In this document: positions 10,101-17,085 of the stretch, one piece after another
Layout of the letters: each line of letters starts with the position of its first letter
Position numbering within the stretch: the stretch's first letter is position 1
NCBI GenBank assembly: GCA_910577285.1
Contig: CAJTLO010000001.1
Location: 397,050 to 461,049 of the forward strand
Source: an uncultured Rikenellaceae bacterium
GTDB taxonomy: Bacteria; Bacteroidota; Bacteroidia; Bacteroidales; Rikenellaceae
Reading direction: 5' to 3'
DNA length: 64,000 nucleotides
Position numbers and translations under genes: made by a program
The notes under the pieces: model-generated
The model's database searches: none
Told to the model about the DNA's origin: nothing
Seen by the model: the letters and a program-made list of their open reading frames with translations, nothing else

Positions 10101-11477
10101 AGTGTTCTTGACATTAAACTCCTCCATCGCGGATGAACCGTCGGCGAATGCTTCATTTGCTATTCGCTGCTGTTCACGTACTACCGCTACATTATCTGCC
10201 AATGAGCCAAGTATCTGCTGGGCTCGCTGTCCTTCGAGTTTGACGGAGTTGAGCGCATCGACGACCGCGAACAGCCCATTGCCGTCGTTGCTCATGCCTT
10301 CGAGAACTCGCATCAGAGCTTCGTTCACGTCCGTATTCAGGAGGGCGGTAAAGTCCGAGAGGCTCATTTTTGCGACTTTCGCAAAAGCATCCGTCCGTTT
10401 GAACATTCCGGTAATGGTCTGCCCTATGGCCGTAGCCGCTGTTTCGTTTCGTTGTCCCAATTTGTCCAAGGATGCCGCAAGACCGAGCGTATTTTGAATG
10501 GATATGTCCGCCATCGGCGCGATACCGGCCACCTGTTTGGTAAAATCGACAATATACCCCTCATTCGCAGTGGACGCCATGCCGAGTTCGTTAATGGCCG
10601 AACCCGTGCGCAACATGGATTCCTCCAGCCCGTAATTATCCCGGAGGTGGAAAATATCGACCAGCTTGCCTATTTCACGAATGGCATCTTCCGTGTTGTT
10701 GCCCAAATCGCGGCCGAGAGAGACATTGATTATGTCGGCCGCTTTCGCAAATTCCAGCAAGTCCTGTTTACCGGTAATGCCGAGCTTACCGCCGATACGC
10801 ACGAGGTCGAGCAGACTGTTTTGCGCTGTTCGCGTGTCTATTTTCTTCAGATCGCCGCTCAACTCCTCGATCTCGTCCCGCGTCAGGTTGGTCGTTTTCA
10901 TTGCGTCGATGCACGCCTCGTCGTAATCGAGGAAAGCGCCGCGGGCTTTGTTGATCCCGGCAATCACGAACGCGAATGATGCGAAACCGGCCGTGATAAG
11001 GCCGATATACCTATTGACGCGGTTTGCCAGCGTGCCCACAACGCCGCCCGTCGCTTTCGACTGCGCCCGGAGTTCTGCGAGCCGTGCATTCGTCTGTTTC
11101 AGTTCGGCATTCAGCGCCGCCCATTGTGGAGTACCCGGCACCATCCGTGATAGCTGAATATTGAGCATCGACTGATGTTTTCGGAGCTCCGAGATAGTCA
11201 TTGTATTGATGTCCAACTGCCGGCGCAGAGATGCCAATTTGGTGCGGTTGTCTTCGATTTCCTTGTTCGTCTTGACAATCTGAGCCGTCAGTTTTTGGTA
11301 GGCTTTCGACTGTGTATCGCCTGAAGCCTCCATTTTCTTCTGCGTGGCTCGTAGATTCTCCAATTTGGCGTTGGCGTCATGAATCGCGCGTTCCAATTCG
11401 CCTATCTGCTTGCGGCCGTTGTCGCCGTTGATGATGATGTTCAGGCGCAAGTCTTCGTCGCGGAGCTTCTTTCCCAT
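7143..11477 (-). CDS. Phage tail tape measure protein
   Basis: 1444 aa, the longest gene of the prophage. Residues 20-150 are a lysine/glutamate-rich coiled coil. A TP901-type tape-measure core follows at about 165-490 (for example ELGMASTANEGYIVDFTKQV and GMFKRTDAFAKVAKMSLSDF). Hydrophobic alanine-rich stretches lie at about 505-540 and 640-665. A second long charged coiled coil covers about 880-1060, and an alanine/glycine-rich membrane-like stretch lies at about 1255-1290. Length sets tail length; the size implies a long non-contractile tail, and no sheath gene is present. It is the anchor for calling the surrounding tail module. Confidence 0.93.
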   Translation of the reverse strand: MGKKLRDEDLRLNIIINGDNGRKQIGELERAIHDANAKLENLRATQKKMEASGDTQSKAYQKLTAQIVKTNKEIEDNRTKLASLRRQLDINTMTISELRKHQSMLNIQLSRMVPGTPQWAALNAELKQTNARLAELRAQSKATGGVVGTLANRVNRYIGLITAGFASFAFVIAGINKARGAFLDYDEACIDAMKTTNLTRDEIEELSGDLKKIDTRTAQNSLLDLVRIGGKLGITGKQDLLEFAKAADIINVSLGRDLGNNTEDAIREIGKLVDIFHLRDNYGLEESMLRTGSAINELGMASTANEGYIVDFTKQVAGIAPMADISIQNTLGLAASLDKLGQRNETAATAIGQTITGMFKRTDAFAKVAKMSLSDFTALLNTDVNEALMRVLEGMSNDGNGLFAVVDALNSVKLEGQRAQQILGSLADNVAVVREQQRIANEAFADGSSAMEEFNVKNTSATAEMEKRKKAIIEEAVALGQQLTPAINVSLSATTWLIKLLGELISFSMRYKTVIIALAATYAIYTGWQKAVVAWKKLEVFWSKEHRVALERLTNSMVKSTASAKLMAAAQNLLAGNLRAAGIAAKAFWAALNPATKVFAVIGLVTGAVAALWSKLKGVSKTQKEINEIRQKSAAVYADAAVEIHNEKKALEEVRTALFSAAEGSNARRAAIKAINDKYGEYLPKLITEKDTNEDIARALREVNTQMENNIRLKHRQTEEENAYSLNRDQLKTNMGDLQELYQDMYGEAMPIEKIKIMSAAVSEYNDIYSSQTATLEQMIAADKDLSQVMSGIGFSNFGKMRFFERYYEEIGQMTKDSGQLKRTLAEIDAFFGPKPVPGTEGKTVLDGNDEDKGLRTATGGDWSLTGNEEYLKARLALTEKYRKGEIVSEEQYKDELLALEIKMLQDRLALNVESGTDRLKLQQEVEDKLIEQQERSAERAREVAKTLADIESNPIAQENARYEEQRKQYAGNNAMLEALEKVHQRKIASIKLDAVEADFKRSEEQYKLGRKIMQNRHRQELLDFRGSASQRRQLRKQQNDELFRFDTEYLASAAVEFQQFLETGEFGSISLDLSQLSEQELTELRNQIEDLQAKLHGTQEGTGDEGYAATSGEGSLFGISQNDWETFFENIENGKIGMDELAVAVQAVGNVFNTLMSLYQKWDEKQSAVEKKQLQIFQKNNDRKKKDYEARMRAGLMTEAQYNSEVETLDAEYDAFQEALALKQAERQKQMNIAQAIMNTALSVTMALAQLGPIAGPIAAGIMAAMGAAEVALIKSTPVVTGSEEGGYMNVKRRQDGKRFKARLSPDKRGFISTPTVLVSEVGGEYVIPASGLQNPSLMPFINTIETARRNGTLRNLNFDAVYPATATVAKSAGGFTSTATDGPPTGESPYYPASDTRRAEELFEKLLKRLDEPMPAYVTMLGRNGLVEMMKKYDKQREKGKL

Positions 11478-11478
11478 G

Positions 11479-11838
11479 CTATTTCTGTTTGATTTGACGA
11501 ATGCGTGCGACGACTTCGTCGGTCAGGTCGTACATGAGACGCGAAGCAATGGAGGAATAATGGCCGAAGACAAACCGGTTATGAATACGCCGGTTGCGCT
11601 TGATGACTTTTGCGCCGTACTTCATCTGTTTCAGATCGAGAAAGCGCTGGTAGGCGGTATGCTGCAAGGTCAGTACACCGTCCATCTCCGCACCGGTCTT
11701 GACACTCTTGGTGCGTCCCTGATAGAGCCGATAAGTGTGAAACTCCAATTTGCGCTGCATGGCCAGCCCCTGATTCTTCAGCAGCCGGTTACCCTCGTCG
11801 GAAAGGATAGTTTGTACGAATCGGGATTTGACAGACAT
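11479..11838 (-). CDS. Small basic phage protein upstream of tape measure
   Basis: 119 aa from the ATG at 11838; the frame extends upstream to a TTG at 11856, which I consider less likely. It is strongly basic (many Lys and Arg), with no membrane segment. It ends one base before the tape-measure start, so coupling is likely. Tail assembly chaperone or tail completion roles are typical for this slot, but the family is not recognised. Confidence 0.65.
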   Translation of the reverse strand: MSVKSRFVQTILSDEGNRLLKNQGLAMQRKLEFHTYRLYQGRTKSVKTGAEMDGVLTLQHTAYQRFLDLKQMKYGAKVIKRNRRIHNRFVFGHYSSIASRLMYDLTDEVVARIRQIKQK

Positions 11839-11863
11839 TCGTTGCACGTTTGGCAACGAAAAT

Positions 11864-11881
11864 AGCCGCCCGAAGGCGGCT
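11864..11881 (-). terminator. Stem-loop with TTCG loop
   Basis: Arms AGCCGCC (11864-11870) and GGCGGCT (11875-11881) close a four-base loop that reads TTCG on the minus strand, followed by ATTTTCG. It sits between the 42-aa gene and the 119-aa gene. Since the operon must continue into the tape measure, it may attenuate or protect RNA rather than fully stop transcription. Confidence 0.6.
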
Positions 11882-11904
11882 ACGAAAGGACATGAAAAGG
11901 AGCG

Positions 11905-12033
11905 TCAATCGGCTGCGGGAGCCGGGATTATGCGGGCAGGCGTCATGCCCGTGACGGATTCGATTTCGGCAATAATGCGCCGGGCTTCGTCGTCGCTACT
12001 TACCTGAATTTCGTACACGATTATCCGTTCCAT
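11905..12033 (-). CDS. 42-aa phage protein of unknown function
   Basis: A short frame from ATG 12033 to TGA at 11905 encodes 42 aa starting MERIIVYEIQVSSDDEARR. Its start lies inside the 3' end of the 100-aa gene (38-bp overlap), a typical coupled phage arrangement. The alternating pattern resembles a beta-alpha unit such as a small ACT- or ferredoxin-like half domain, but no family can be named. Confidence 0.55.
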   Translation of the reverse strand: MERIIVYEIQVSSDDEARRIIAEIESVTGMTPARIIPAPAAD

Positions 12034-12298
12034 AGCGCCGCATGTCATTTAAATGATGCAACATTTCGATGCTTATCATGCCGGAGATACATTCTTGTAA
12101 ATTGGCAATGTACCCGTTGCTCATGATGCCGTCAAGCAAGTCCGACAAGCCATCCTGAAGGGTACGGTTCCCGACAGAACGTACATAGTTGTGCAGTCTG
12201 GTGTCGAGATTGTTCAGCAATAATAACAAGTCTGCCAGTTCCTGACTGACGAGAACCTCCAAAGGGGCGTGTTCCTCGGTTTGATTTTGAGTTTCCAT
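11996..12298 (-). CDS. 100-aa acidic phage protein of unknown function
   Basis: 100 aa, leucine-rich and acidic in its first half (ELADLLLLLNNLDTRLHNYV), predicted helical throughout. It is the first gene after the structured RNA candidate at 12345-12484 and starts about 50 bp downstream of it, so that RNA may be its leader. It overlaps the 42-aa gene. A tail-assembly role is possible from position; no family is recognised. Confidence 0.6.
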   Translation of the reverse strand: METQNQTEEHAPLEVLVSQELADLLLLLNNLDTRLHNYVRSVGNRTLQDGLSDLLDGIMSNGYIANLQECISGMISIEMLHHLNDMRRYGTDNRVRNSGK

Positions 12299-12344
12299 AA
12301 GTTTTTGACTATAATAAAAATAAAAGCGGCTTCGTCTTTCCCGT

Positions 12345-12484
12345 TGTCAAAGTCCTTATGGTAGGCTTGCCAGGGCATTAACCATCTGGCACGGGGGTAC
12401 GAAACCGCATATTATCTATACAAGCGCAAAAAAACCGGCACACAGCCGGATATCTCTGCGGCCTACCAATAAAACTTTGACATT
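12345..12484 (-). ncRNA. Candidate structured RNA, multibranched, with own promoter
   Basis: On the minus strand the 22 bases from 12482 to 12461 can pair with the 22 bases from 12366 to 12345 with only two mismatches and two G-U pairs, forming a long closing stem. Inside are a hairpin CCGGC-TGTGT-GCCGG capped below by CGCA/TGCG, and a hairpin TGCCAG/CTGGCA with a 12-base loop. No open frame fits. A promoter with ideal spacing ends a few bases before the stem. It could be an independent small RNA or a cis-regulatory leader of the 100-aa gene. I do not recognise the class. Confidence 0.55.
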
Positions 12485-12485
12485 G

Positions 12486-12516
12486 CAAATATGGATATTA
12501 TTTCTGAAAAAACAAG
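12486..12516 (-). promoter_or_regulatory. Promoter for structured RNA
   Basis: The minus strand shows CTTG at -33, a 19-bp spacer, then CATATTTG at -7 (one mismatch to TAnnTTTG). Start of transcription would fall at about 12480-12484, exactly at the outer end of the closing stem. Confidence 0.55.
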
Positions 12517-12555
12517 TTTAAGATACGTAACTGACACGCGGTATTACTCATTTTG

Positions 12556-12563
12556 TAACTTTG
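12556..12563 (+). promoter_or_regulatory. -7 box for membrane-protein moron
   Basis: TAACTTTG matches TAnnTTTG perfectly, 18 bp before the ATG at 12582. The -33 element is weak (CTGA near 12531). It is divergent from the RNA promoter 40 bp away. Confidence 0.55.
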
Positions 12564-12581
12564 CACTATAAAGTCATTTTT

Positions 12582-13007
12582 ATGATTGCCAATTTATCTG
12601 TCATTATCAGTATCACTGCCATTGTATGTACAGTTTGCGGATGGTTTATCGGACATAATCTGTCTCGCAAAAGAGACCTTGAAAACAAAAAGAAAGAAAT
12701 ACGGATTTCATATCTAATTAATGCTTTCCGCCAATTTGAGAATGCTGTACAAAAAGATTATAATTCCAATGAATTGACTCAACTAGAATCTGCCATTGCT
12801 GATATTCAACTGTTTGGCTCAAAAAGACAGATTGAATTGTCCAAAGAATTTGCAAAAGAAATCGCTCAACATGGCATCGCCGATTGCACGATTTTATTAG
12901 AAGATATTCGAGATGACCTCCGGCACGAATTAGGTTTGGAACACATTACGTCTCCATGGCAGTTCTTTAGGACTGCAACAAAGAAATACACAAGCAATTC
13001 TCAATAG
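12582..13007 (+). CDS. Single-pass membrane protein, prophage moron
   Basis: 141 aa from ATG 12582 (an upstream in-frame TTG at 12561 lies in the -7 box and is rejected). The first 25 residues form one membrane helix (MIANLSVIISITAIVCTVCG), followed by a charged helical cytoplasmic domain. It is the only plus-strand gene within the late region and has its own promoter and a shared terminator, so it can be expressed during lysogeny. Such genes often alter lysogen fitness or exclude other phages, but no family is recognised and the role is unknown. Confidence 0.72.
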   Translation: MIANLSVIISITAIVCTVCGWFIGHNLSRKRDLENKKKEIRISYLINAFRQFENAVQKDYNSNELTQLESAIADIQLFGSKRQIELSKEFAKEIAQHGIADCTILLEDIRDDLRHELGLEHITSPWQFFRTATKKYTSNSQ

Positions 13008-13032
13008 TGCAACTGCGGAAGAGCTCGTAACA

Positions 13033-13063
13033 TAGCAGGCGACAGATTTTCTGTCGCCTGCTA
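13033..13063. terminator. Bidirectional terminator
   Basis: A perfect 13-bp stem (TAGCAGGCGACAG and its complement) with an ATTTT loop lies between the convergent membrane-protein gene and the exonuclease-like gene. Confidence 0.75.
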
Positions 13064-13080
13064 TTACTTGAGGCAAATCC

Positions 13081-13944
13081 TTATTTCAACAATTCTATCA
13101 TTTTGAAAAAGTCGTCACCTGACATAATTTGAATATCAGCCTTGCCTTCCCTATTGTACTTTTCGGCCTTCAGGGTTTTCCCGCTTTTACCGACCGTTAG
13201 AACCGTAGGATTATTTTGTGTGCCGACTACCAATATGGTGGCCTCCCGTGTCAATGTATCCGCAAAATTACATCCAAGTTTCATAACCATATCTCGTAAT
13301 TCGGCGCGAGGCCTATCCAAAATACCGGTAAATACTACTGTCTCTCCATACAAAGGGCCATATGGATTGCCGGTACCTTTACTTAGGCTTGCCCCACTGT
13401 GTTCACGAGGTTTCTCGCGTTTCGACCACTCGATAAGTTCATCTGTGGAGAGAGCGGTTTTCTCCGATGCCAATCGCAATAATTCGAGTGTCGCCCGTGC
13501 TGAAGAATATGACGACGGGATTCCCAATTCTTTACGCAGATTACCTAACCCATAACCGCTCTTGCTAAACTCCGTCCATACCCGCCGCACTATTTTTTCA
13601 GTATTCACATACTCCGCTTTGGGGAACGGTCTGTTATACCTATCGCACATGGCTTTCAAGGCCAATATGTGGCATGGCATGTGATAAAATATCGTCTTAC
13701 CAGATATGATGTGTTCTATATCATCATACAGGTCGATAAACGTCGGTGCGCTTTGGATATCATCGTCCGTTATAAGTAGCTGATTAAACCAATAATAGTC
13801 ATATACCGGCATTTCCGGATTGACCAATGTGTTCAAAAGAGTTGCCGGCTGTCCGTTATCAATGCTTTCAATTTCAGCCTGAAACACAAGTTCCGGACAA
13901 TAATCGGCATACTTGAAATTGAGAGCAATAAGTTCATTCGTCAT
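13081..13944 (-). CDS. DnaQ-like exonuclease fold fused to BRCT domain, catalytic residues lost
   Basis: 287 aa from ATG 13944, chosen because the family starts there and a promoter lies just upstream. Residues 1-165 align to DEDDh 3'-5' exonucleases of Bacteroidota, but each motif is broken: the DxE of motif I is N9-F-K11, motif II HNAxFD is H88-MPCH-I93, and the H and D of motif III are absent around S147-T152. Residues 195-287 are a BRCT domain like that of NAD-dependent ligase (GETVVFTG, TLTREATILVVG, KAEKYNREGK). Normal relatives remove nucleotides from DNA ends. This copy should bind but not cut; a decoy or regulatory role is an inference. Confidence 0.82.
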   Translation of the reverse strand: MTNELIALNFKYADYCPELVFQAEIESIDNGQPATLLNTLVNPEMPVYDYYWFNQLLITDDDIQSAPTFIDLYDDIEHIISGKTIFYHMPCHILALKAMCDRYNRPFPKAEYVNTEKIVRRVWTEFSKSGYGLGNLRKELGIPSSYSSARATLELLRLASEKTALSTDELIEWSKREKPREHSGASLSKGTGNPYGPLYGETVVFTGILDRPRAELRDMVMKLGCNFADTLTREATILVVGTQNNPTVLTVGKSGKTLKAEKYNREGKADIQIMSGDDFFKMIELLK

Positions 13945-13962
13945 GGTGGTTAAATGTCTTGA

Positions 13963-13994
13963 CAAATATAAACTTATAATCAAGCATTTGCAAT
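13963..13994 (-). promoter_or_regulatory. Promoter for exonuclease-BRCT gene
   Basis: Minus-strand TATATTTG (13963-13970), 20-bp spacer, ATTG (13991-13994). The -7 box is 19 bp before the ATG at 13944. Confidence 0.6.
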
Positions 13995-14023
13995 AATATA
14001 TTCCCGCCGTCTCATAATGCAAA

Positions 14024-14048
14024 ACGGCCGCACCAATGGTACGGCCGT
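14024..14048 (-). terminator. Terminator of DUF4160/DUF2442 unit
   Basis: Stem ACGGCCG/CGGCCGT with an inner CCATTGG palindrome and a TTTTG tail on the minus strand, 20 bp after the stop of the DUF2442 gene. Confidence 0.65.
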
Positions 14049-14068
14049 AATTAGAATGTAGTGCTATC

Positions 14069-14488
14069 TTATGTGAGCGACACTTTCAGCAACTCTGCCC
14101 CTAACCGATGCAAAGCATCTTCGATTTCTTTTTTGCGGGTATCCGACGGGGTTTTGTATCCGTCGATGTACTGTTGGAAAAGACTTGCGTTCAGTCCTGC
14201 GCTTCGCGCTACCTGCCTTACGTTCAACTCCGGGAAATGCGCAAACACATTTCCGACAGGATTGCCGCGGTCGTCATTATTTTCCGCATCGAAAAAACCC
14301 TCGTAGGATAAATCTTCGTCTATGTCCGGCCAATGGATACCGAACGGCGACAATGTATAATTCTGCCTCTGCTCTTCAGAGGCATTGTACAGGCGAGGGA
14401 ACAGGCGCACAGGCAGGCTTCCCTCGCGCCCGTCAGCGGTGAGAATGAAAATCCGTCCATTCTCGAACCAAACTTTCTGTGCTTTCAT
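14069..14488 (-). CDS. DUF2442-type protein with C-terminal helix-turn-helix, putative antitoxin
   Basis: 139 aa. The N-terminal half (KVWFENGRIFILTADGREGS, then LSPFGIHWPDIDEDLSYEGF) is the DUF2442 pattern. Residues 85-135 (LNVRQVARSAGLNASLFQQY) form a Cro/CI-like helix-turn-helix. It follows the DUF4160 gene by 4 bp. DUF4160/DUF2442 pairs occur widely in Bacteroidota and are thought to act as a toxin-antitoxin-like module, with the HTH partner binding its promoter; the inverted repeat in that promoter supports autoregulation. Biochemical function is not established. Confidence 0.78.
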   Translation of the reverse strand: MKAQKVWFENGRIFILTADGREGSLPVRLFPRLYNASEEQRQNYTLSPFGIHWPDIDEDLSYEGFFDAENNDDRGNPVGNVFAHFPELNVRQVARSAGLNASLFQQYIDGYKTPSDTRKKEIEDALHRLGAELLKVSLT

Positions 14489-14492
14489 AACT

Positions 14493-14729
14493 CTATTTGT
14501 TAAAGTATTCCGTCCAATAATTCTTGATGACTTCGCGGTTCTCCTCGATAGCCATTAACGCCTGCCTTATTTCTCTCGGTTTCAATCCATAATTCTCAAT
14601 CAATGCGATTTCAGGAAACACACTGAATTTAGCCTCGGCATCTCCTGCTGATACATGCACATGGATAGGTTCATGGTCATTCGAGTAGAAAAAGAATTTC
14701 AATCCCAAGTAGTAAAATAGTACAGGCAT
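14493..14729 (-). CDS. DUF4160 protein, putative toxin partner
   Basis: 78 aa, full length for the family. The hallmark stretch is FYSNDHEPIHVHV, with the conserved NxHxPxHxHV-like core at about residues 16-26, and a C-terminal helix ending in W.EYF. It is first in a two-gene unit with its own promoter and terminator and sits in a prophage accessory island. It pairs with the DUF2442-HTH protein. The toxin role is inferred from the pairing alone. Confidence 0.8.
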   Translation of the reverse strand: MPVLFYYLGLKFFFYSNDHEPIHVHVSAGDAEAKFSVFPEIALIENYGLKPREIRQALMAIEENREVIKNYWTEYFNK

Positions 14730-14755
14730 TTTCTATGCGATATTTGATTACATCA

Positions 14756-14787
14756 CAAATATAGGTATTATTTTTAATACCCGCAAG
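14756..14787 (-). promoter_or_regulatory. Promoter with internal operator for DUF4160/DUF2442
   Basis: Minus-strand CTTG (14784-14787), 20-bp spacer, TATATTTG (14756-14763), 27 bp before the DUF4160 ATG. The spacer holds a perfect inverted repeat GGTATT-6 bp-AATACC (14764-14781), placed where a bound repressor would block RNA polymerase. Confidence 0.65.
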
Positions 14788-14815
14788 GATAACGGAAAAT
14801 AATTCCCGGATATTG

Positions 14816-15259
14816 CTACCTGAACGTGACTTCTACGGAATACCCATTCCAGCCGCCGAATATGTTGTACTCTGGGACAACTTCGACCACGGCCAGCGAC
14901 AGCCTTTTCAGGTATGGATTATCGAAGTTCCCGGCGTCACGCTCCAGCTTGGTCAATACCTCGTCGGCCACATCTGCCAATGTCTCGAATTGTCCGTCCT
15001 CCCTGATGTCGGTACGGTCTGCCCCCAGGCTTTTCTCGATAATGAAAAACGCAGTCGATATGCTTTCGGTGTATGTGTCGGAATTGCCGTCCTGCGACAG
15101 CTCCGGCCGCGCGACGAGTACCTGTATTCCCGCGGCATTGATCAGCCTCGATACGGCCTGTTTTTCATCCGTCACACACAACGGAACGATTCCGGACTTC
15201 TCCAGCCGGAACCCGCGCACGTAACGAGTAACGTCAATGAGACTTTGAAGCCTTCTCAT
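14816..15259 (-). CDS. Phage head-tail joining or tail completion protein, putative
   Basis: 147 aa. The C-terminal part (YLKRLSLAVVEVVPEYNIFG) is beta-rich and recalls tail-terminator or completion proteins found after connector genes. Its start overlaps the end of the 301-aa gene by 26 bp. It is the last gene before island A interrupts the late operon. The assignment is by position and general character. Confidence 0.6.
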   Translation of the reverse strand: MRRLQSLIDVTRYVRGFRLEKSGIVPLCVTDEKQAVSRLINAAGIQVLVARPELSQDGNSDTYTESISTAFFIIEKSLGADRTDIREDGQFETLADVADEVLTKLERDAGNFDNPYLKRLSLAVVEVVPEYNIFGGWNGYSVEVTFR

Positions 15260-16139
15260 ATCGCTTATTCTCTTTGTAATTGTGCCACATAATCAGGAAT
15301 ACGGAAAACAGCGGCTCTTCATCCACTCGCTCGGTATTGCCGACAATTTGGTCTTTTGCAATCTGAATCAGCAAGTCTGTCCATGTCTGTGACGGTACGC
15401 CGGAATGTGGTCTTTCATTGTCAGCCGCAAAAAGTGCGGCCATATCTACCGTTTCTCCGTCGATTTCTACGCTGCCCGTTTGCAGATAATTGATACAAGC
15501 AGCCAGCCACATCATGATAAGATTTTTTTGCCAATCGGCGATATGGGCGGCTCGCCGCACGTCCCTGATGAACGAGCCGTTCTCCACCGGCCGCACTTTC
15601 CGGCCGGCACGGTTCGGTATTCGGCTTGGGCGCCGATATAGGAACGCGATACATTCGTGCAGGTCTTCAGTGCGGTTGTCTTTGAAAAAGCGATTCAGCG
15701 CTGTCGCTGCATGTCGAAATTCTCCGAACGTAATATTCTGAAGGGAATCGGCCGGTCCTACCAGCCGCCGGCGGAACCATCCTGTCCGGACACTCGTCAA
15801 CGGATTGGTCAGAGTGTCGAAGTTCAACTGCGGCGAACGTTCCCCGGCTGTCTCGGCGAACATGAAACCGAGACAATTCTCGCATAGGACGTACATGTTC
15901 GCGTTTCGGTTCTCGGCCGCCGATGGGCTGAGCCGGTCAAGCATAATACTCCGCCATGACCGCCGTATATTAAGCAGATAGTACATAACGCGGATGTTGA
16001 ACTCAAGAGGCGACCGCGCGGCGGTCATGCACCGATAGTACAAACGGAATACATGACAAACTTGCGCCGACGTCATTTCCGACCAAGAGGAGGGCAAATA
16101 ACGGACAATGCCCCGTTCCGGTATCTCAATAGTGTTCAT
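15234..16139 (-). CDS. Phage protein of unknown family in connector region
   Basis: 301 aa, arginine-rich, mainly helical, no membrane segment or enzymatic motif. It overlaps both neighbours (26 bp downstream, 4 bp upstream), so it belongs to a tightly coupled portal-connector-completion run. No family is recognised; a structural or assembly function is expected from context. Confidence 0.62.
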   Translation of the reverse strand: MNTIEIPERGIVRYLPSSWSEMTSAQVCHVFRLYYRCMTAARSPLEFNIRVMYYLLNIRRSWRSIMLDRLSPSAAENRNANMYVLCENCLGFMFAETAGERSPQLNFDTLTNPLTSVRTGWFRRRLVGPADSLQNITFGEFRHAATALNRFFKDNRTEDLHECIAFLYRRPSRIPNRAGRKVRPVENGSFIRDVRRAAHIADWQKNLIMMWLAACINYLQTGSVEIDGETVDMAALFAADNERPHSGVPSQTWTDLLIQIAKDQIVGNTERVDEEPLFSVFLIMWHNYKENKRYEKASKSH

Positions 16140-17077
16140 GCCGTAAAGAATTTGTTCCGCTTGTCGTTGTCAGGCAACAACGGGTAATTCTCGTATGGGT
16201 GTTCTTCCTGGTTTATCGCTGTTATCATATCCTGCAATGCGTCTGCCGCCTGTCGCTGGAGGGATTTGACGAACCATTCCATTTCTGCGGTCGTAGCTGC
16301 CGTACTTTCCCTATTGCCTTGATAGGACGGCGCAAACCGTCTCGCTATGGCTTGCGGAAACACTTCGAGCGACCACCGTTCTACAGCTGTTGCCATAGCT
16401 AACAGAATGACGTAACGCTGGGCTAATCGAAGTACCGGACGGTTTTCGCCTGACACCATTGTGTCCCAGCATTCCTTTAACACAGGCCGTAGCCGCGCTT
16501 CCTGCATCTCCACAATCAGCGGCAACAACATGAAATAGGTATAATAGGAATGGTCGATAGGATATACCCTCTCGAAATCGGCCATGCCATGTACTATGGC
16601 TTCCTGTACTGCCTCATGCAGCGGCGAAGCCGTCCATTCCGGGACATCGTTATCCTCCAGAAAATCATACAGCGCATCGAGTGAACGGTAATATTTTTCC
16701 TGCAATGCCCGATCGTCACGGTCGAACATCCATTCCCACGGCACTTTCTCGTCGTCGCCGATCTTCAGCTTCAACCCGCTGTCCTCGTGCGACACGATAT
16801 TTTGCTGAAAATACCGACGCATGGCAAGACATGCGACCGGGAGACGGATCATTCTGACGAGTATATCGTCCAATGACGTTCCGGTCGGGGAATACGTTTC
16901 GGAGTTGTAATACAGCTCCGCACGCTTCACGAGTGCTGTACCGATAGTACGCGCAACCTCAGCAGTGGCCGCCTCTATTTCGACAGCGATATTAGCGTAG
17001 CGGTTCGCTGCATAAAAAGTACCTGTCAGGTCGTGAAGCTCGGCCGAGCCTTGATCGTCTTTGTTGAACAGTGCCAT
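16136..17077 (-). CDS. Phage head-tail connector-like protein (possibly DUF6712)
   Basis: 313 aa, helical, lying 8 bp after the portal gene and overlapping the next gene by 4 bp. Its place right after the portal and features such as the acidic helical middle (about 105-150) suggest a head-tail connector of the type annotated DUF6712 in Bacteroidota phages. The family link is from memory and tentative. Confidence 0.6.
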   Translation of the reverse strand: MALFNKDDQGSAELHDLTGTFYAANRYANIAVEIEAATAEVARTIGTALVKRAELYYNSETYSPTGTSLDDILVRMIRLPVACLAMRRYFQQNIVSHEDSGLKLKIGDDEKVPWEWMFDRDDRALQEKYYRSLDALYDFLEDNDVPEWTASPLHEAVQEAIVHGMADFERVYPIDHSYYTYFMLLPLIVEMQEARLRPVLKECWDTMVSGENRPVLRLAQRYVILLAMATAVERWSLEVFPQAIARRFAPSYQGNRESTAATTAEMEWFVKSLQRQAADALQDMITAINQEEHPYENYPLLPDNDKRNKFFTA

Positions 17078-17085
17078 ATAAACGG

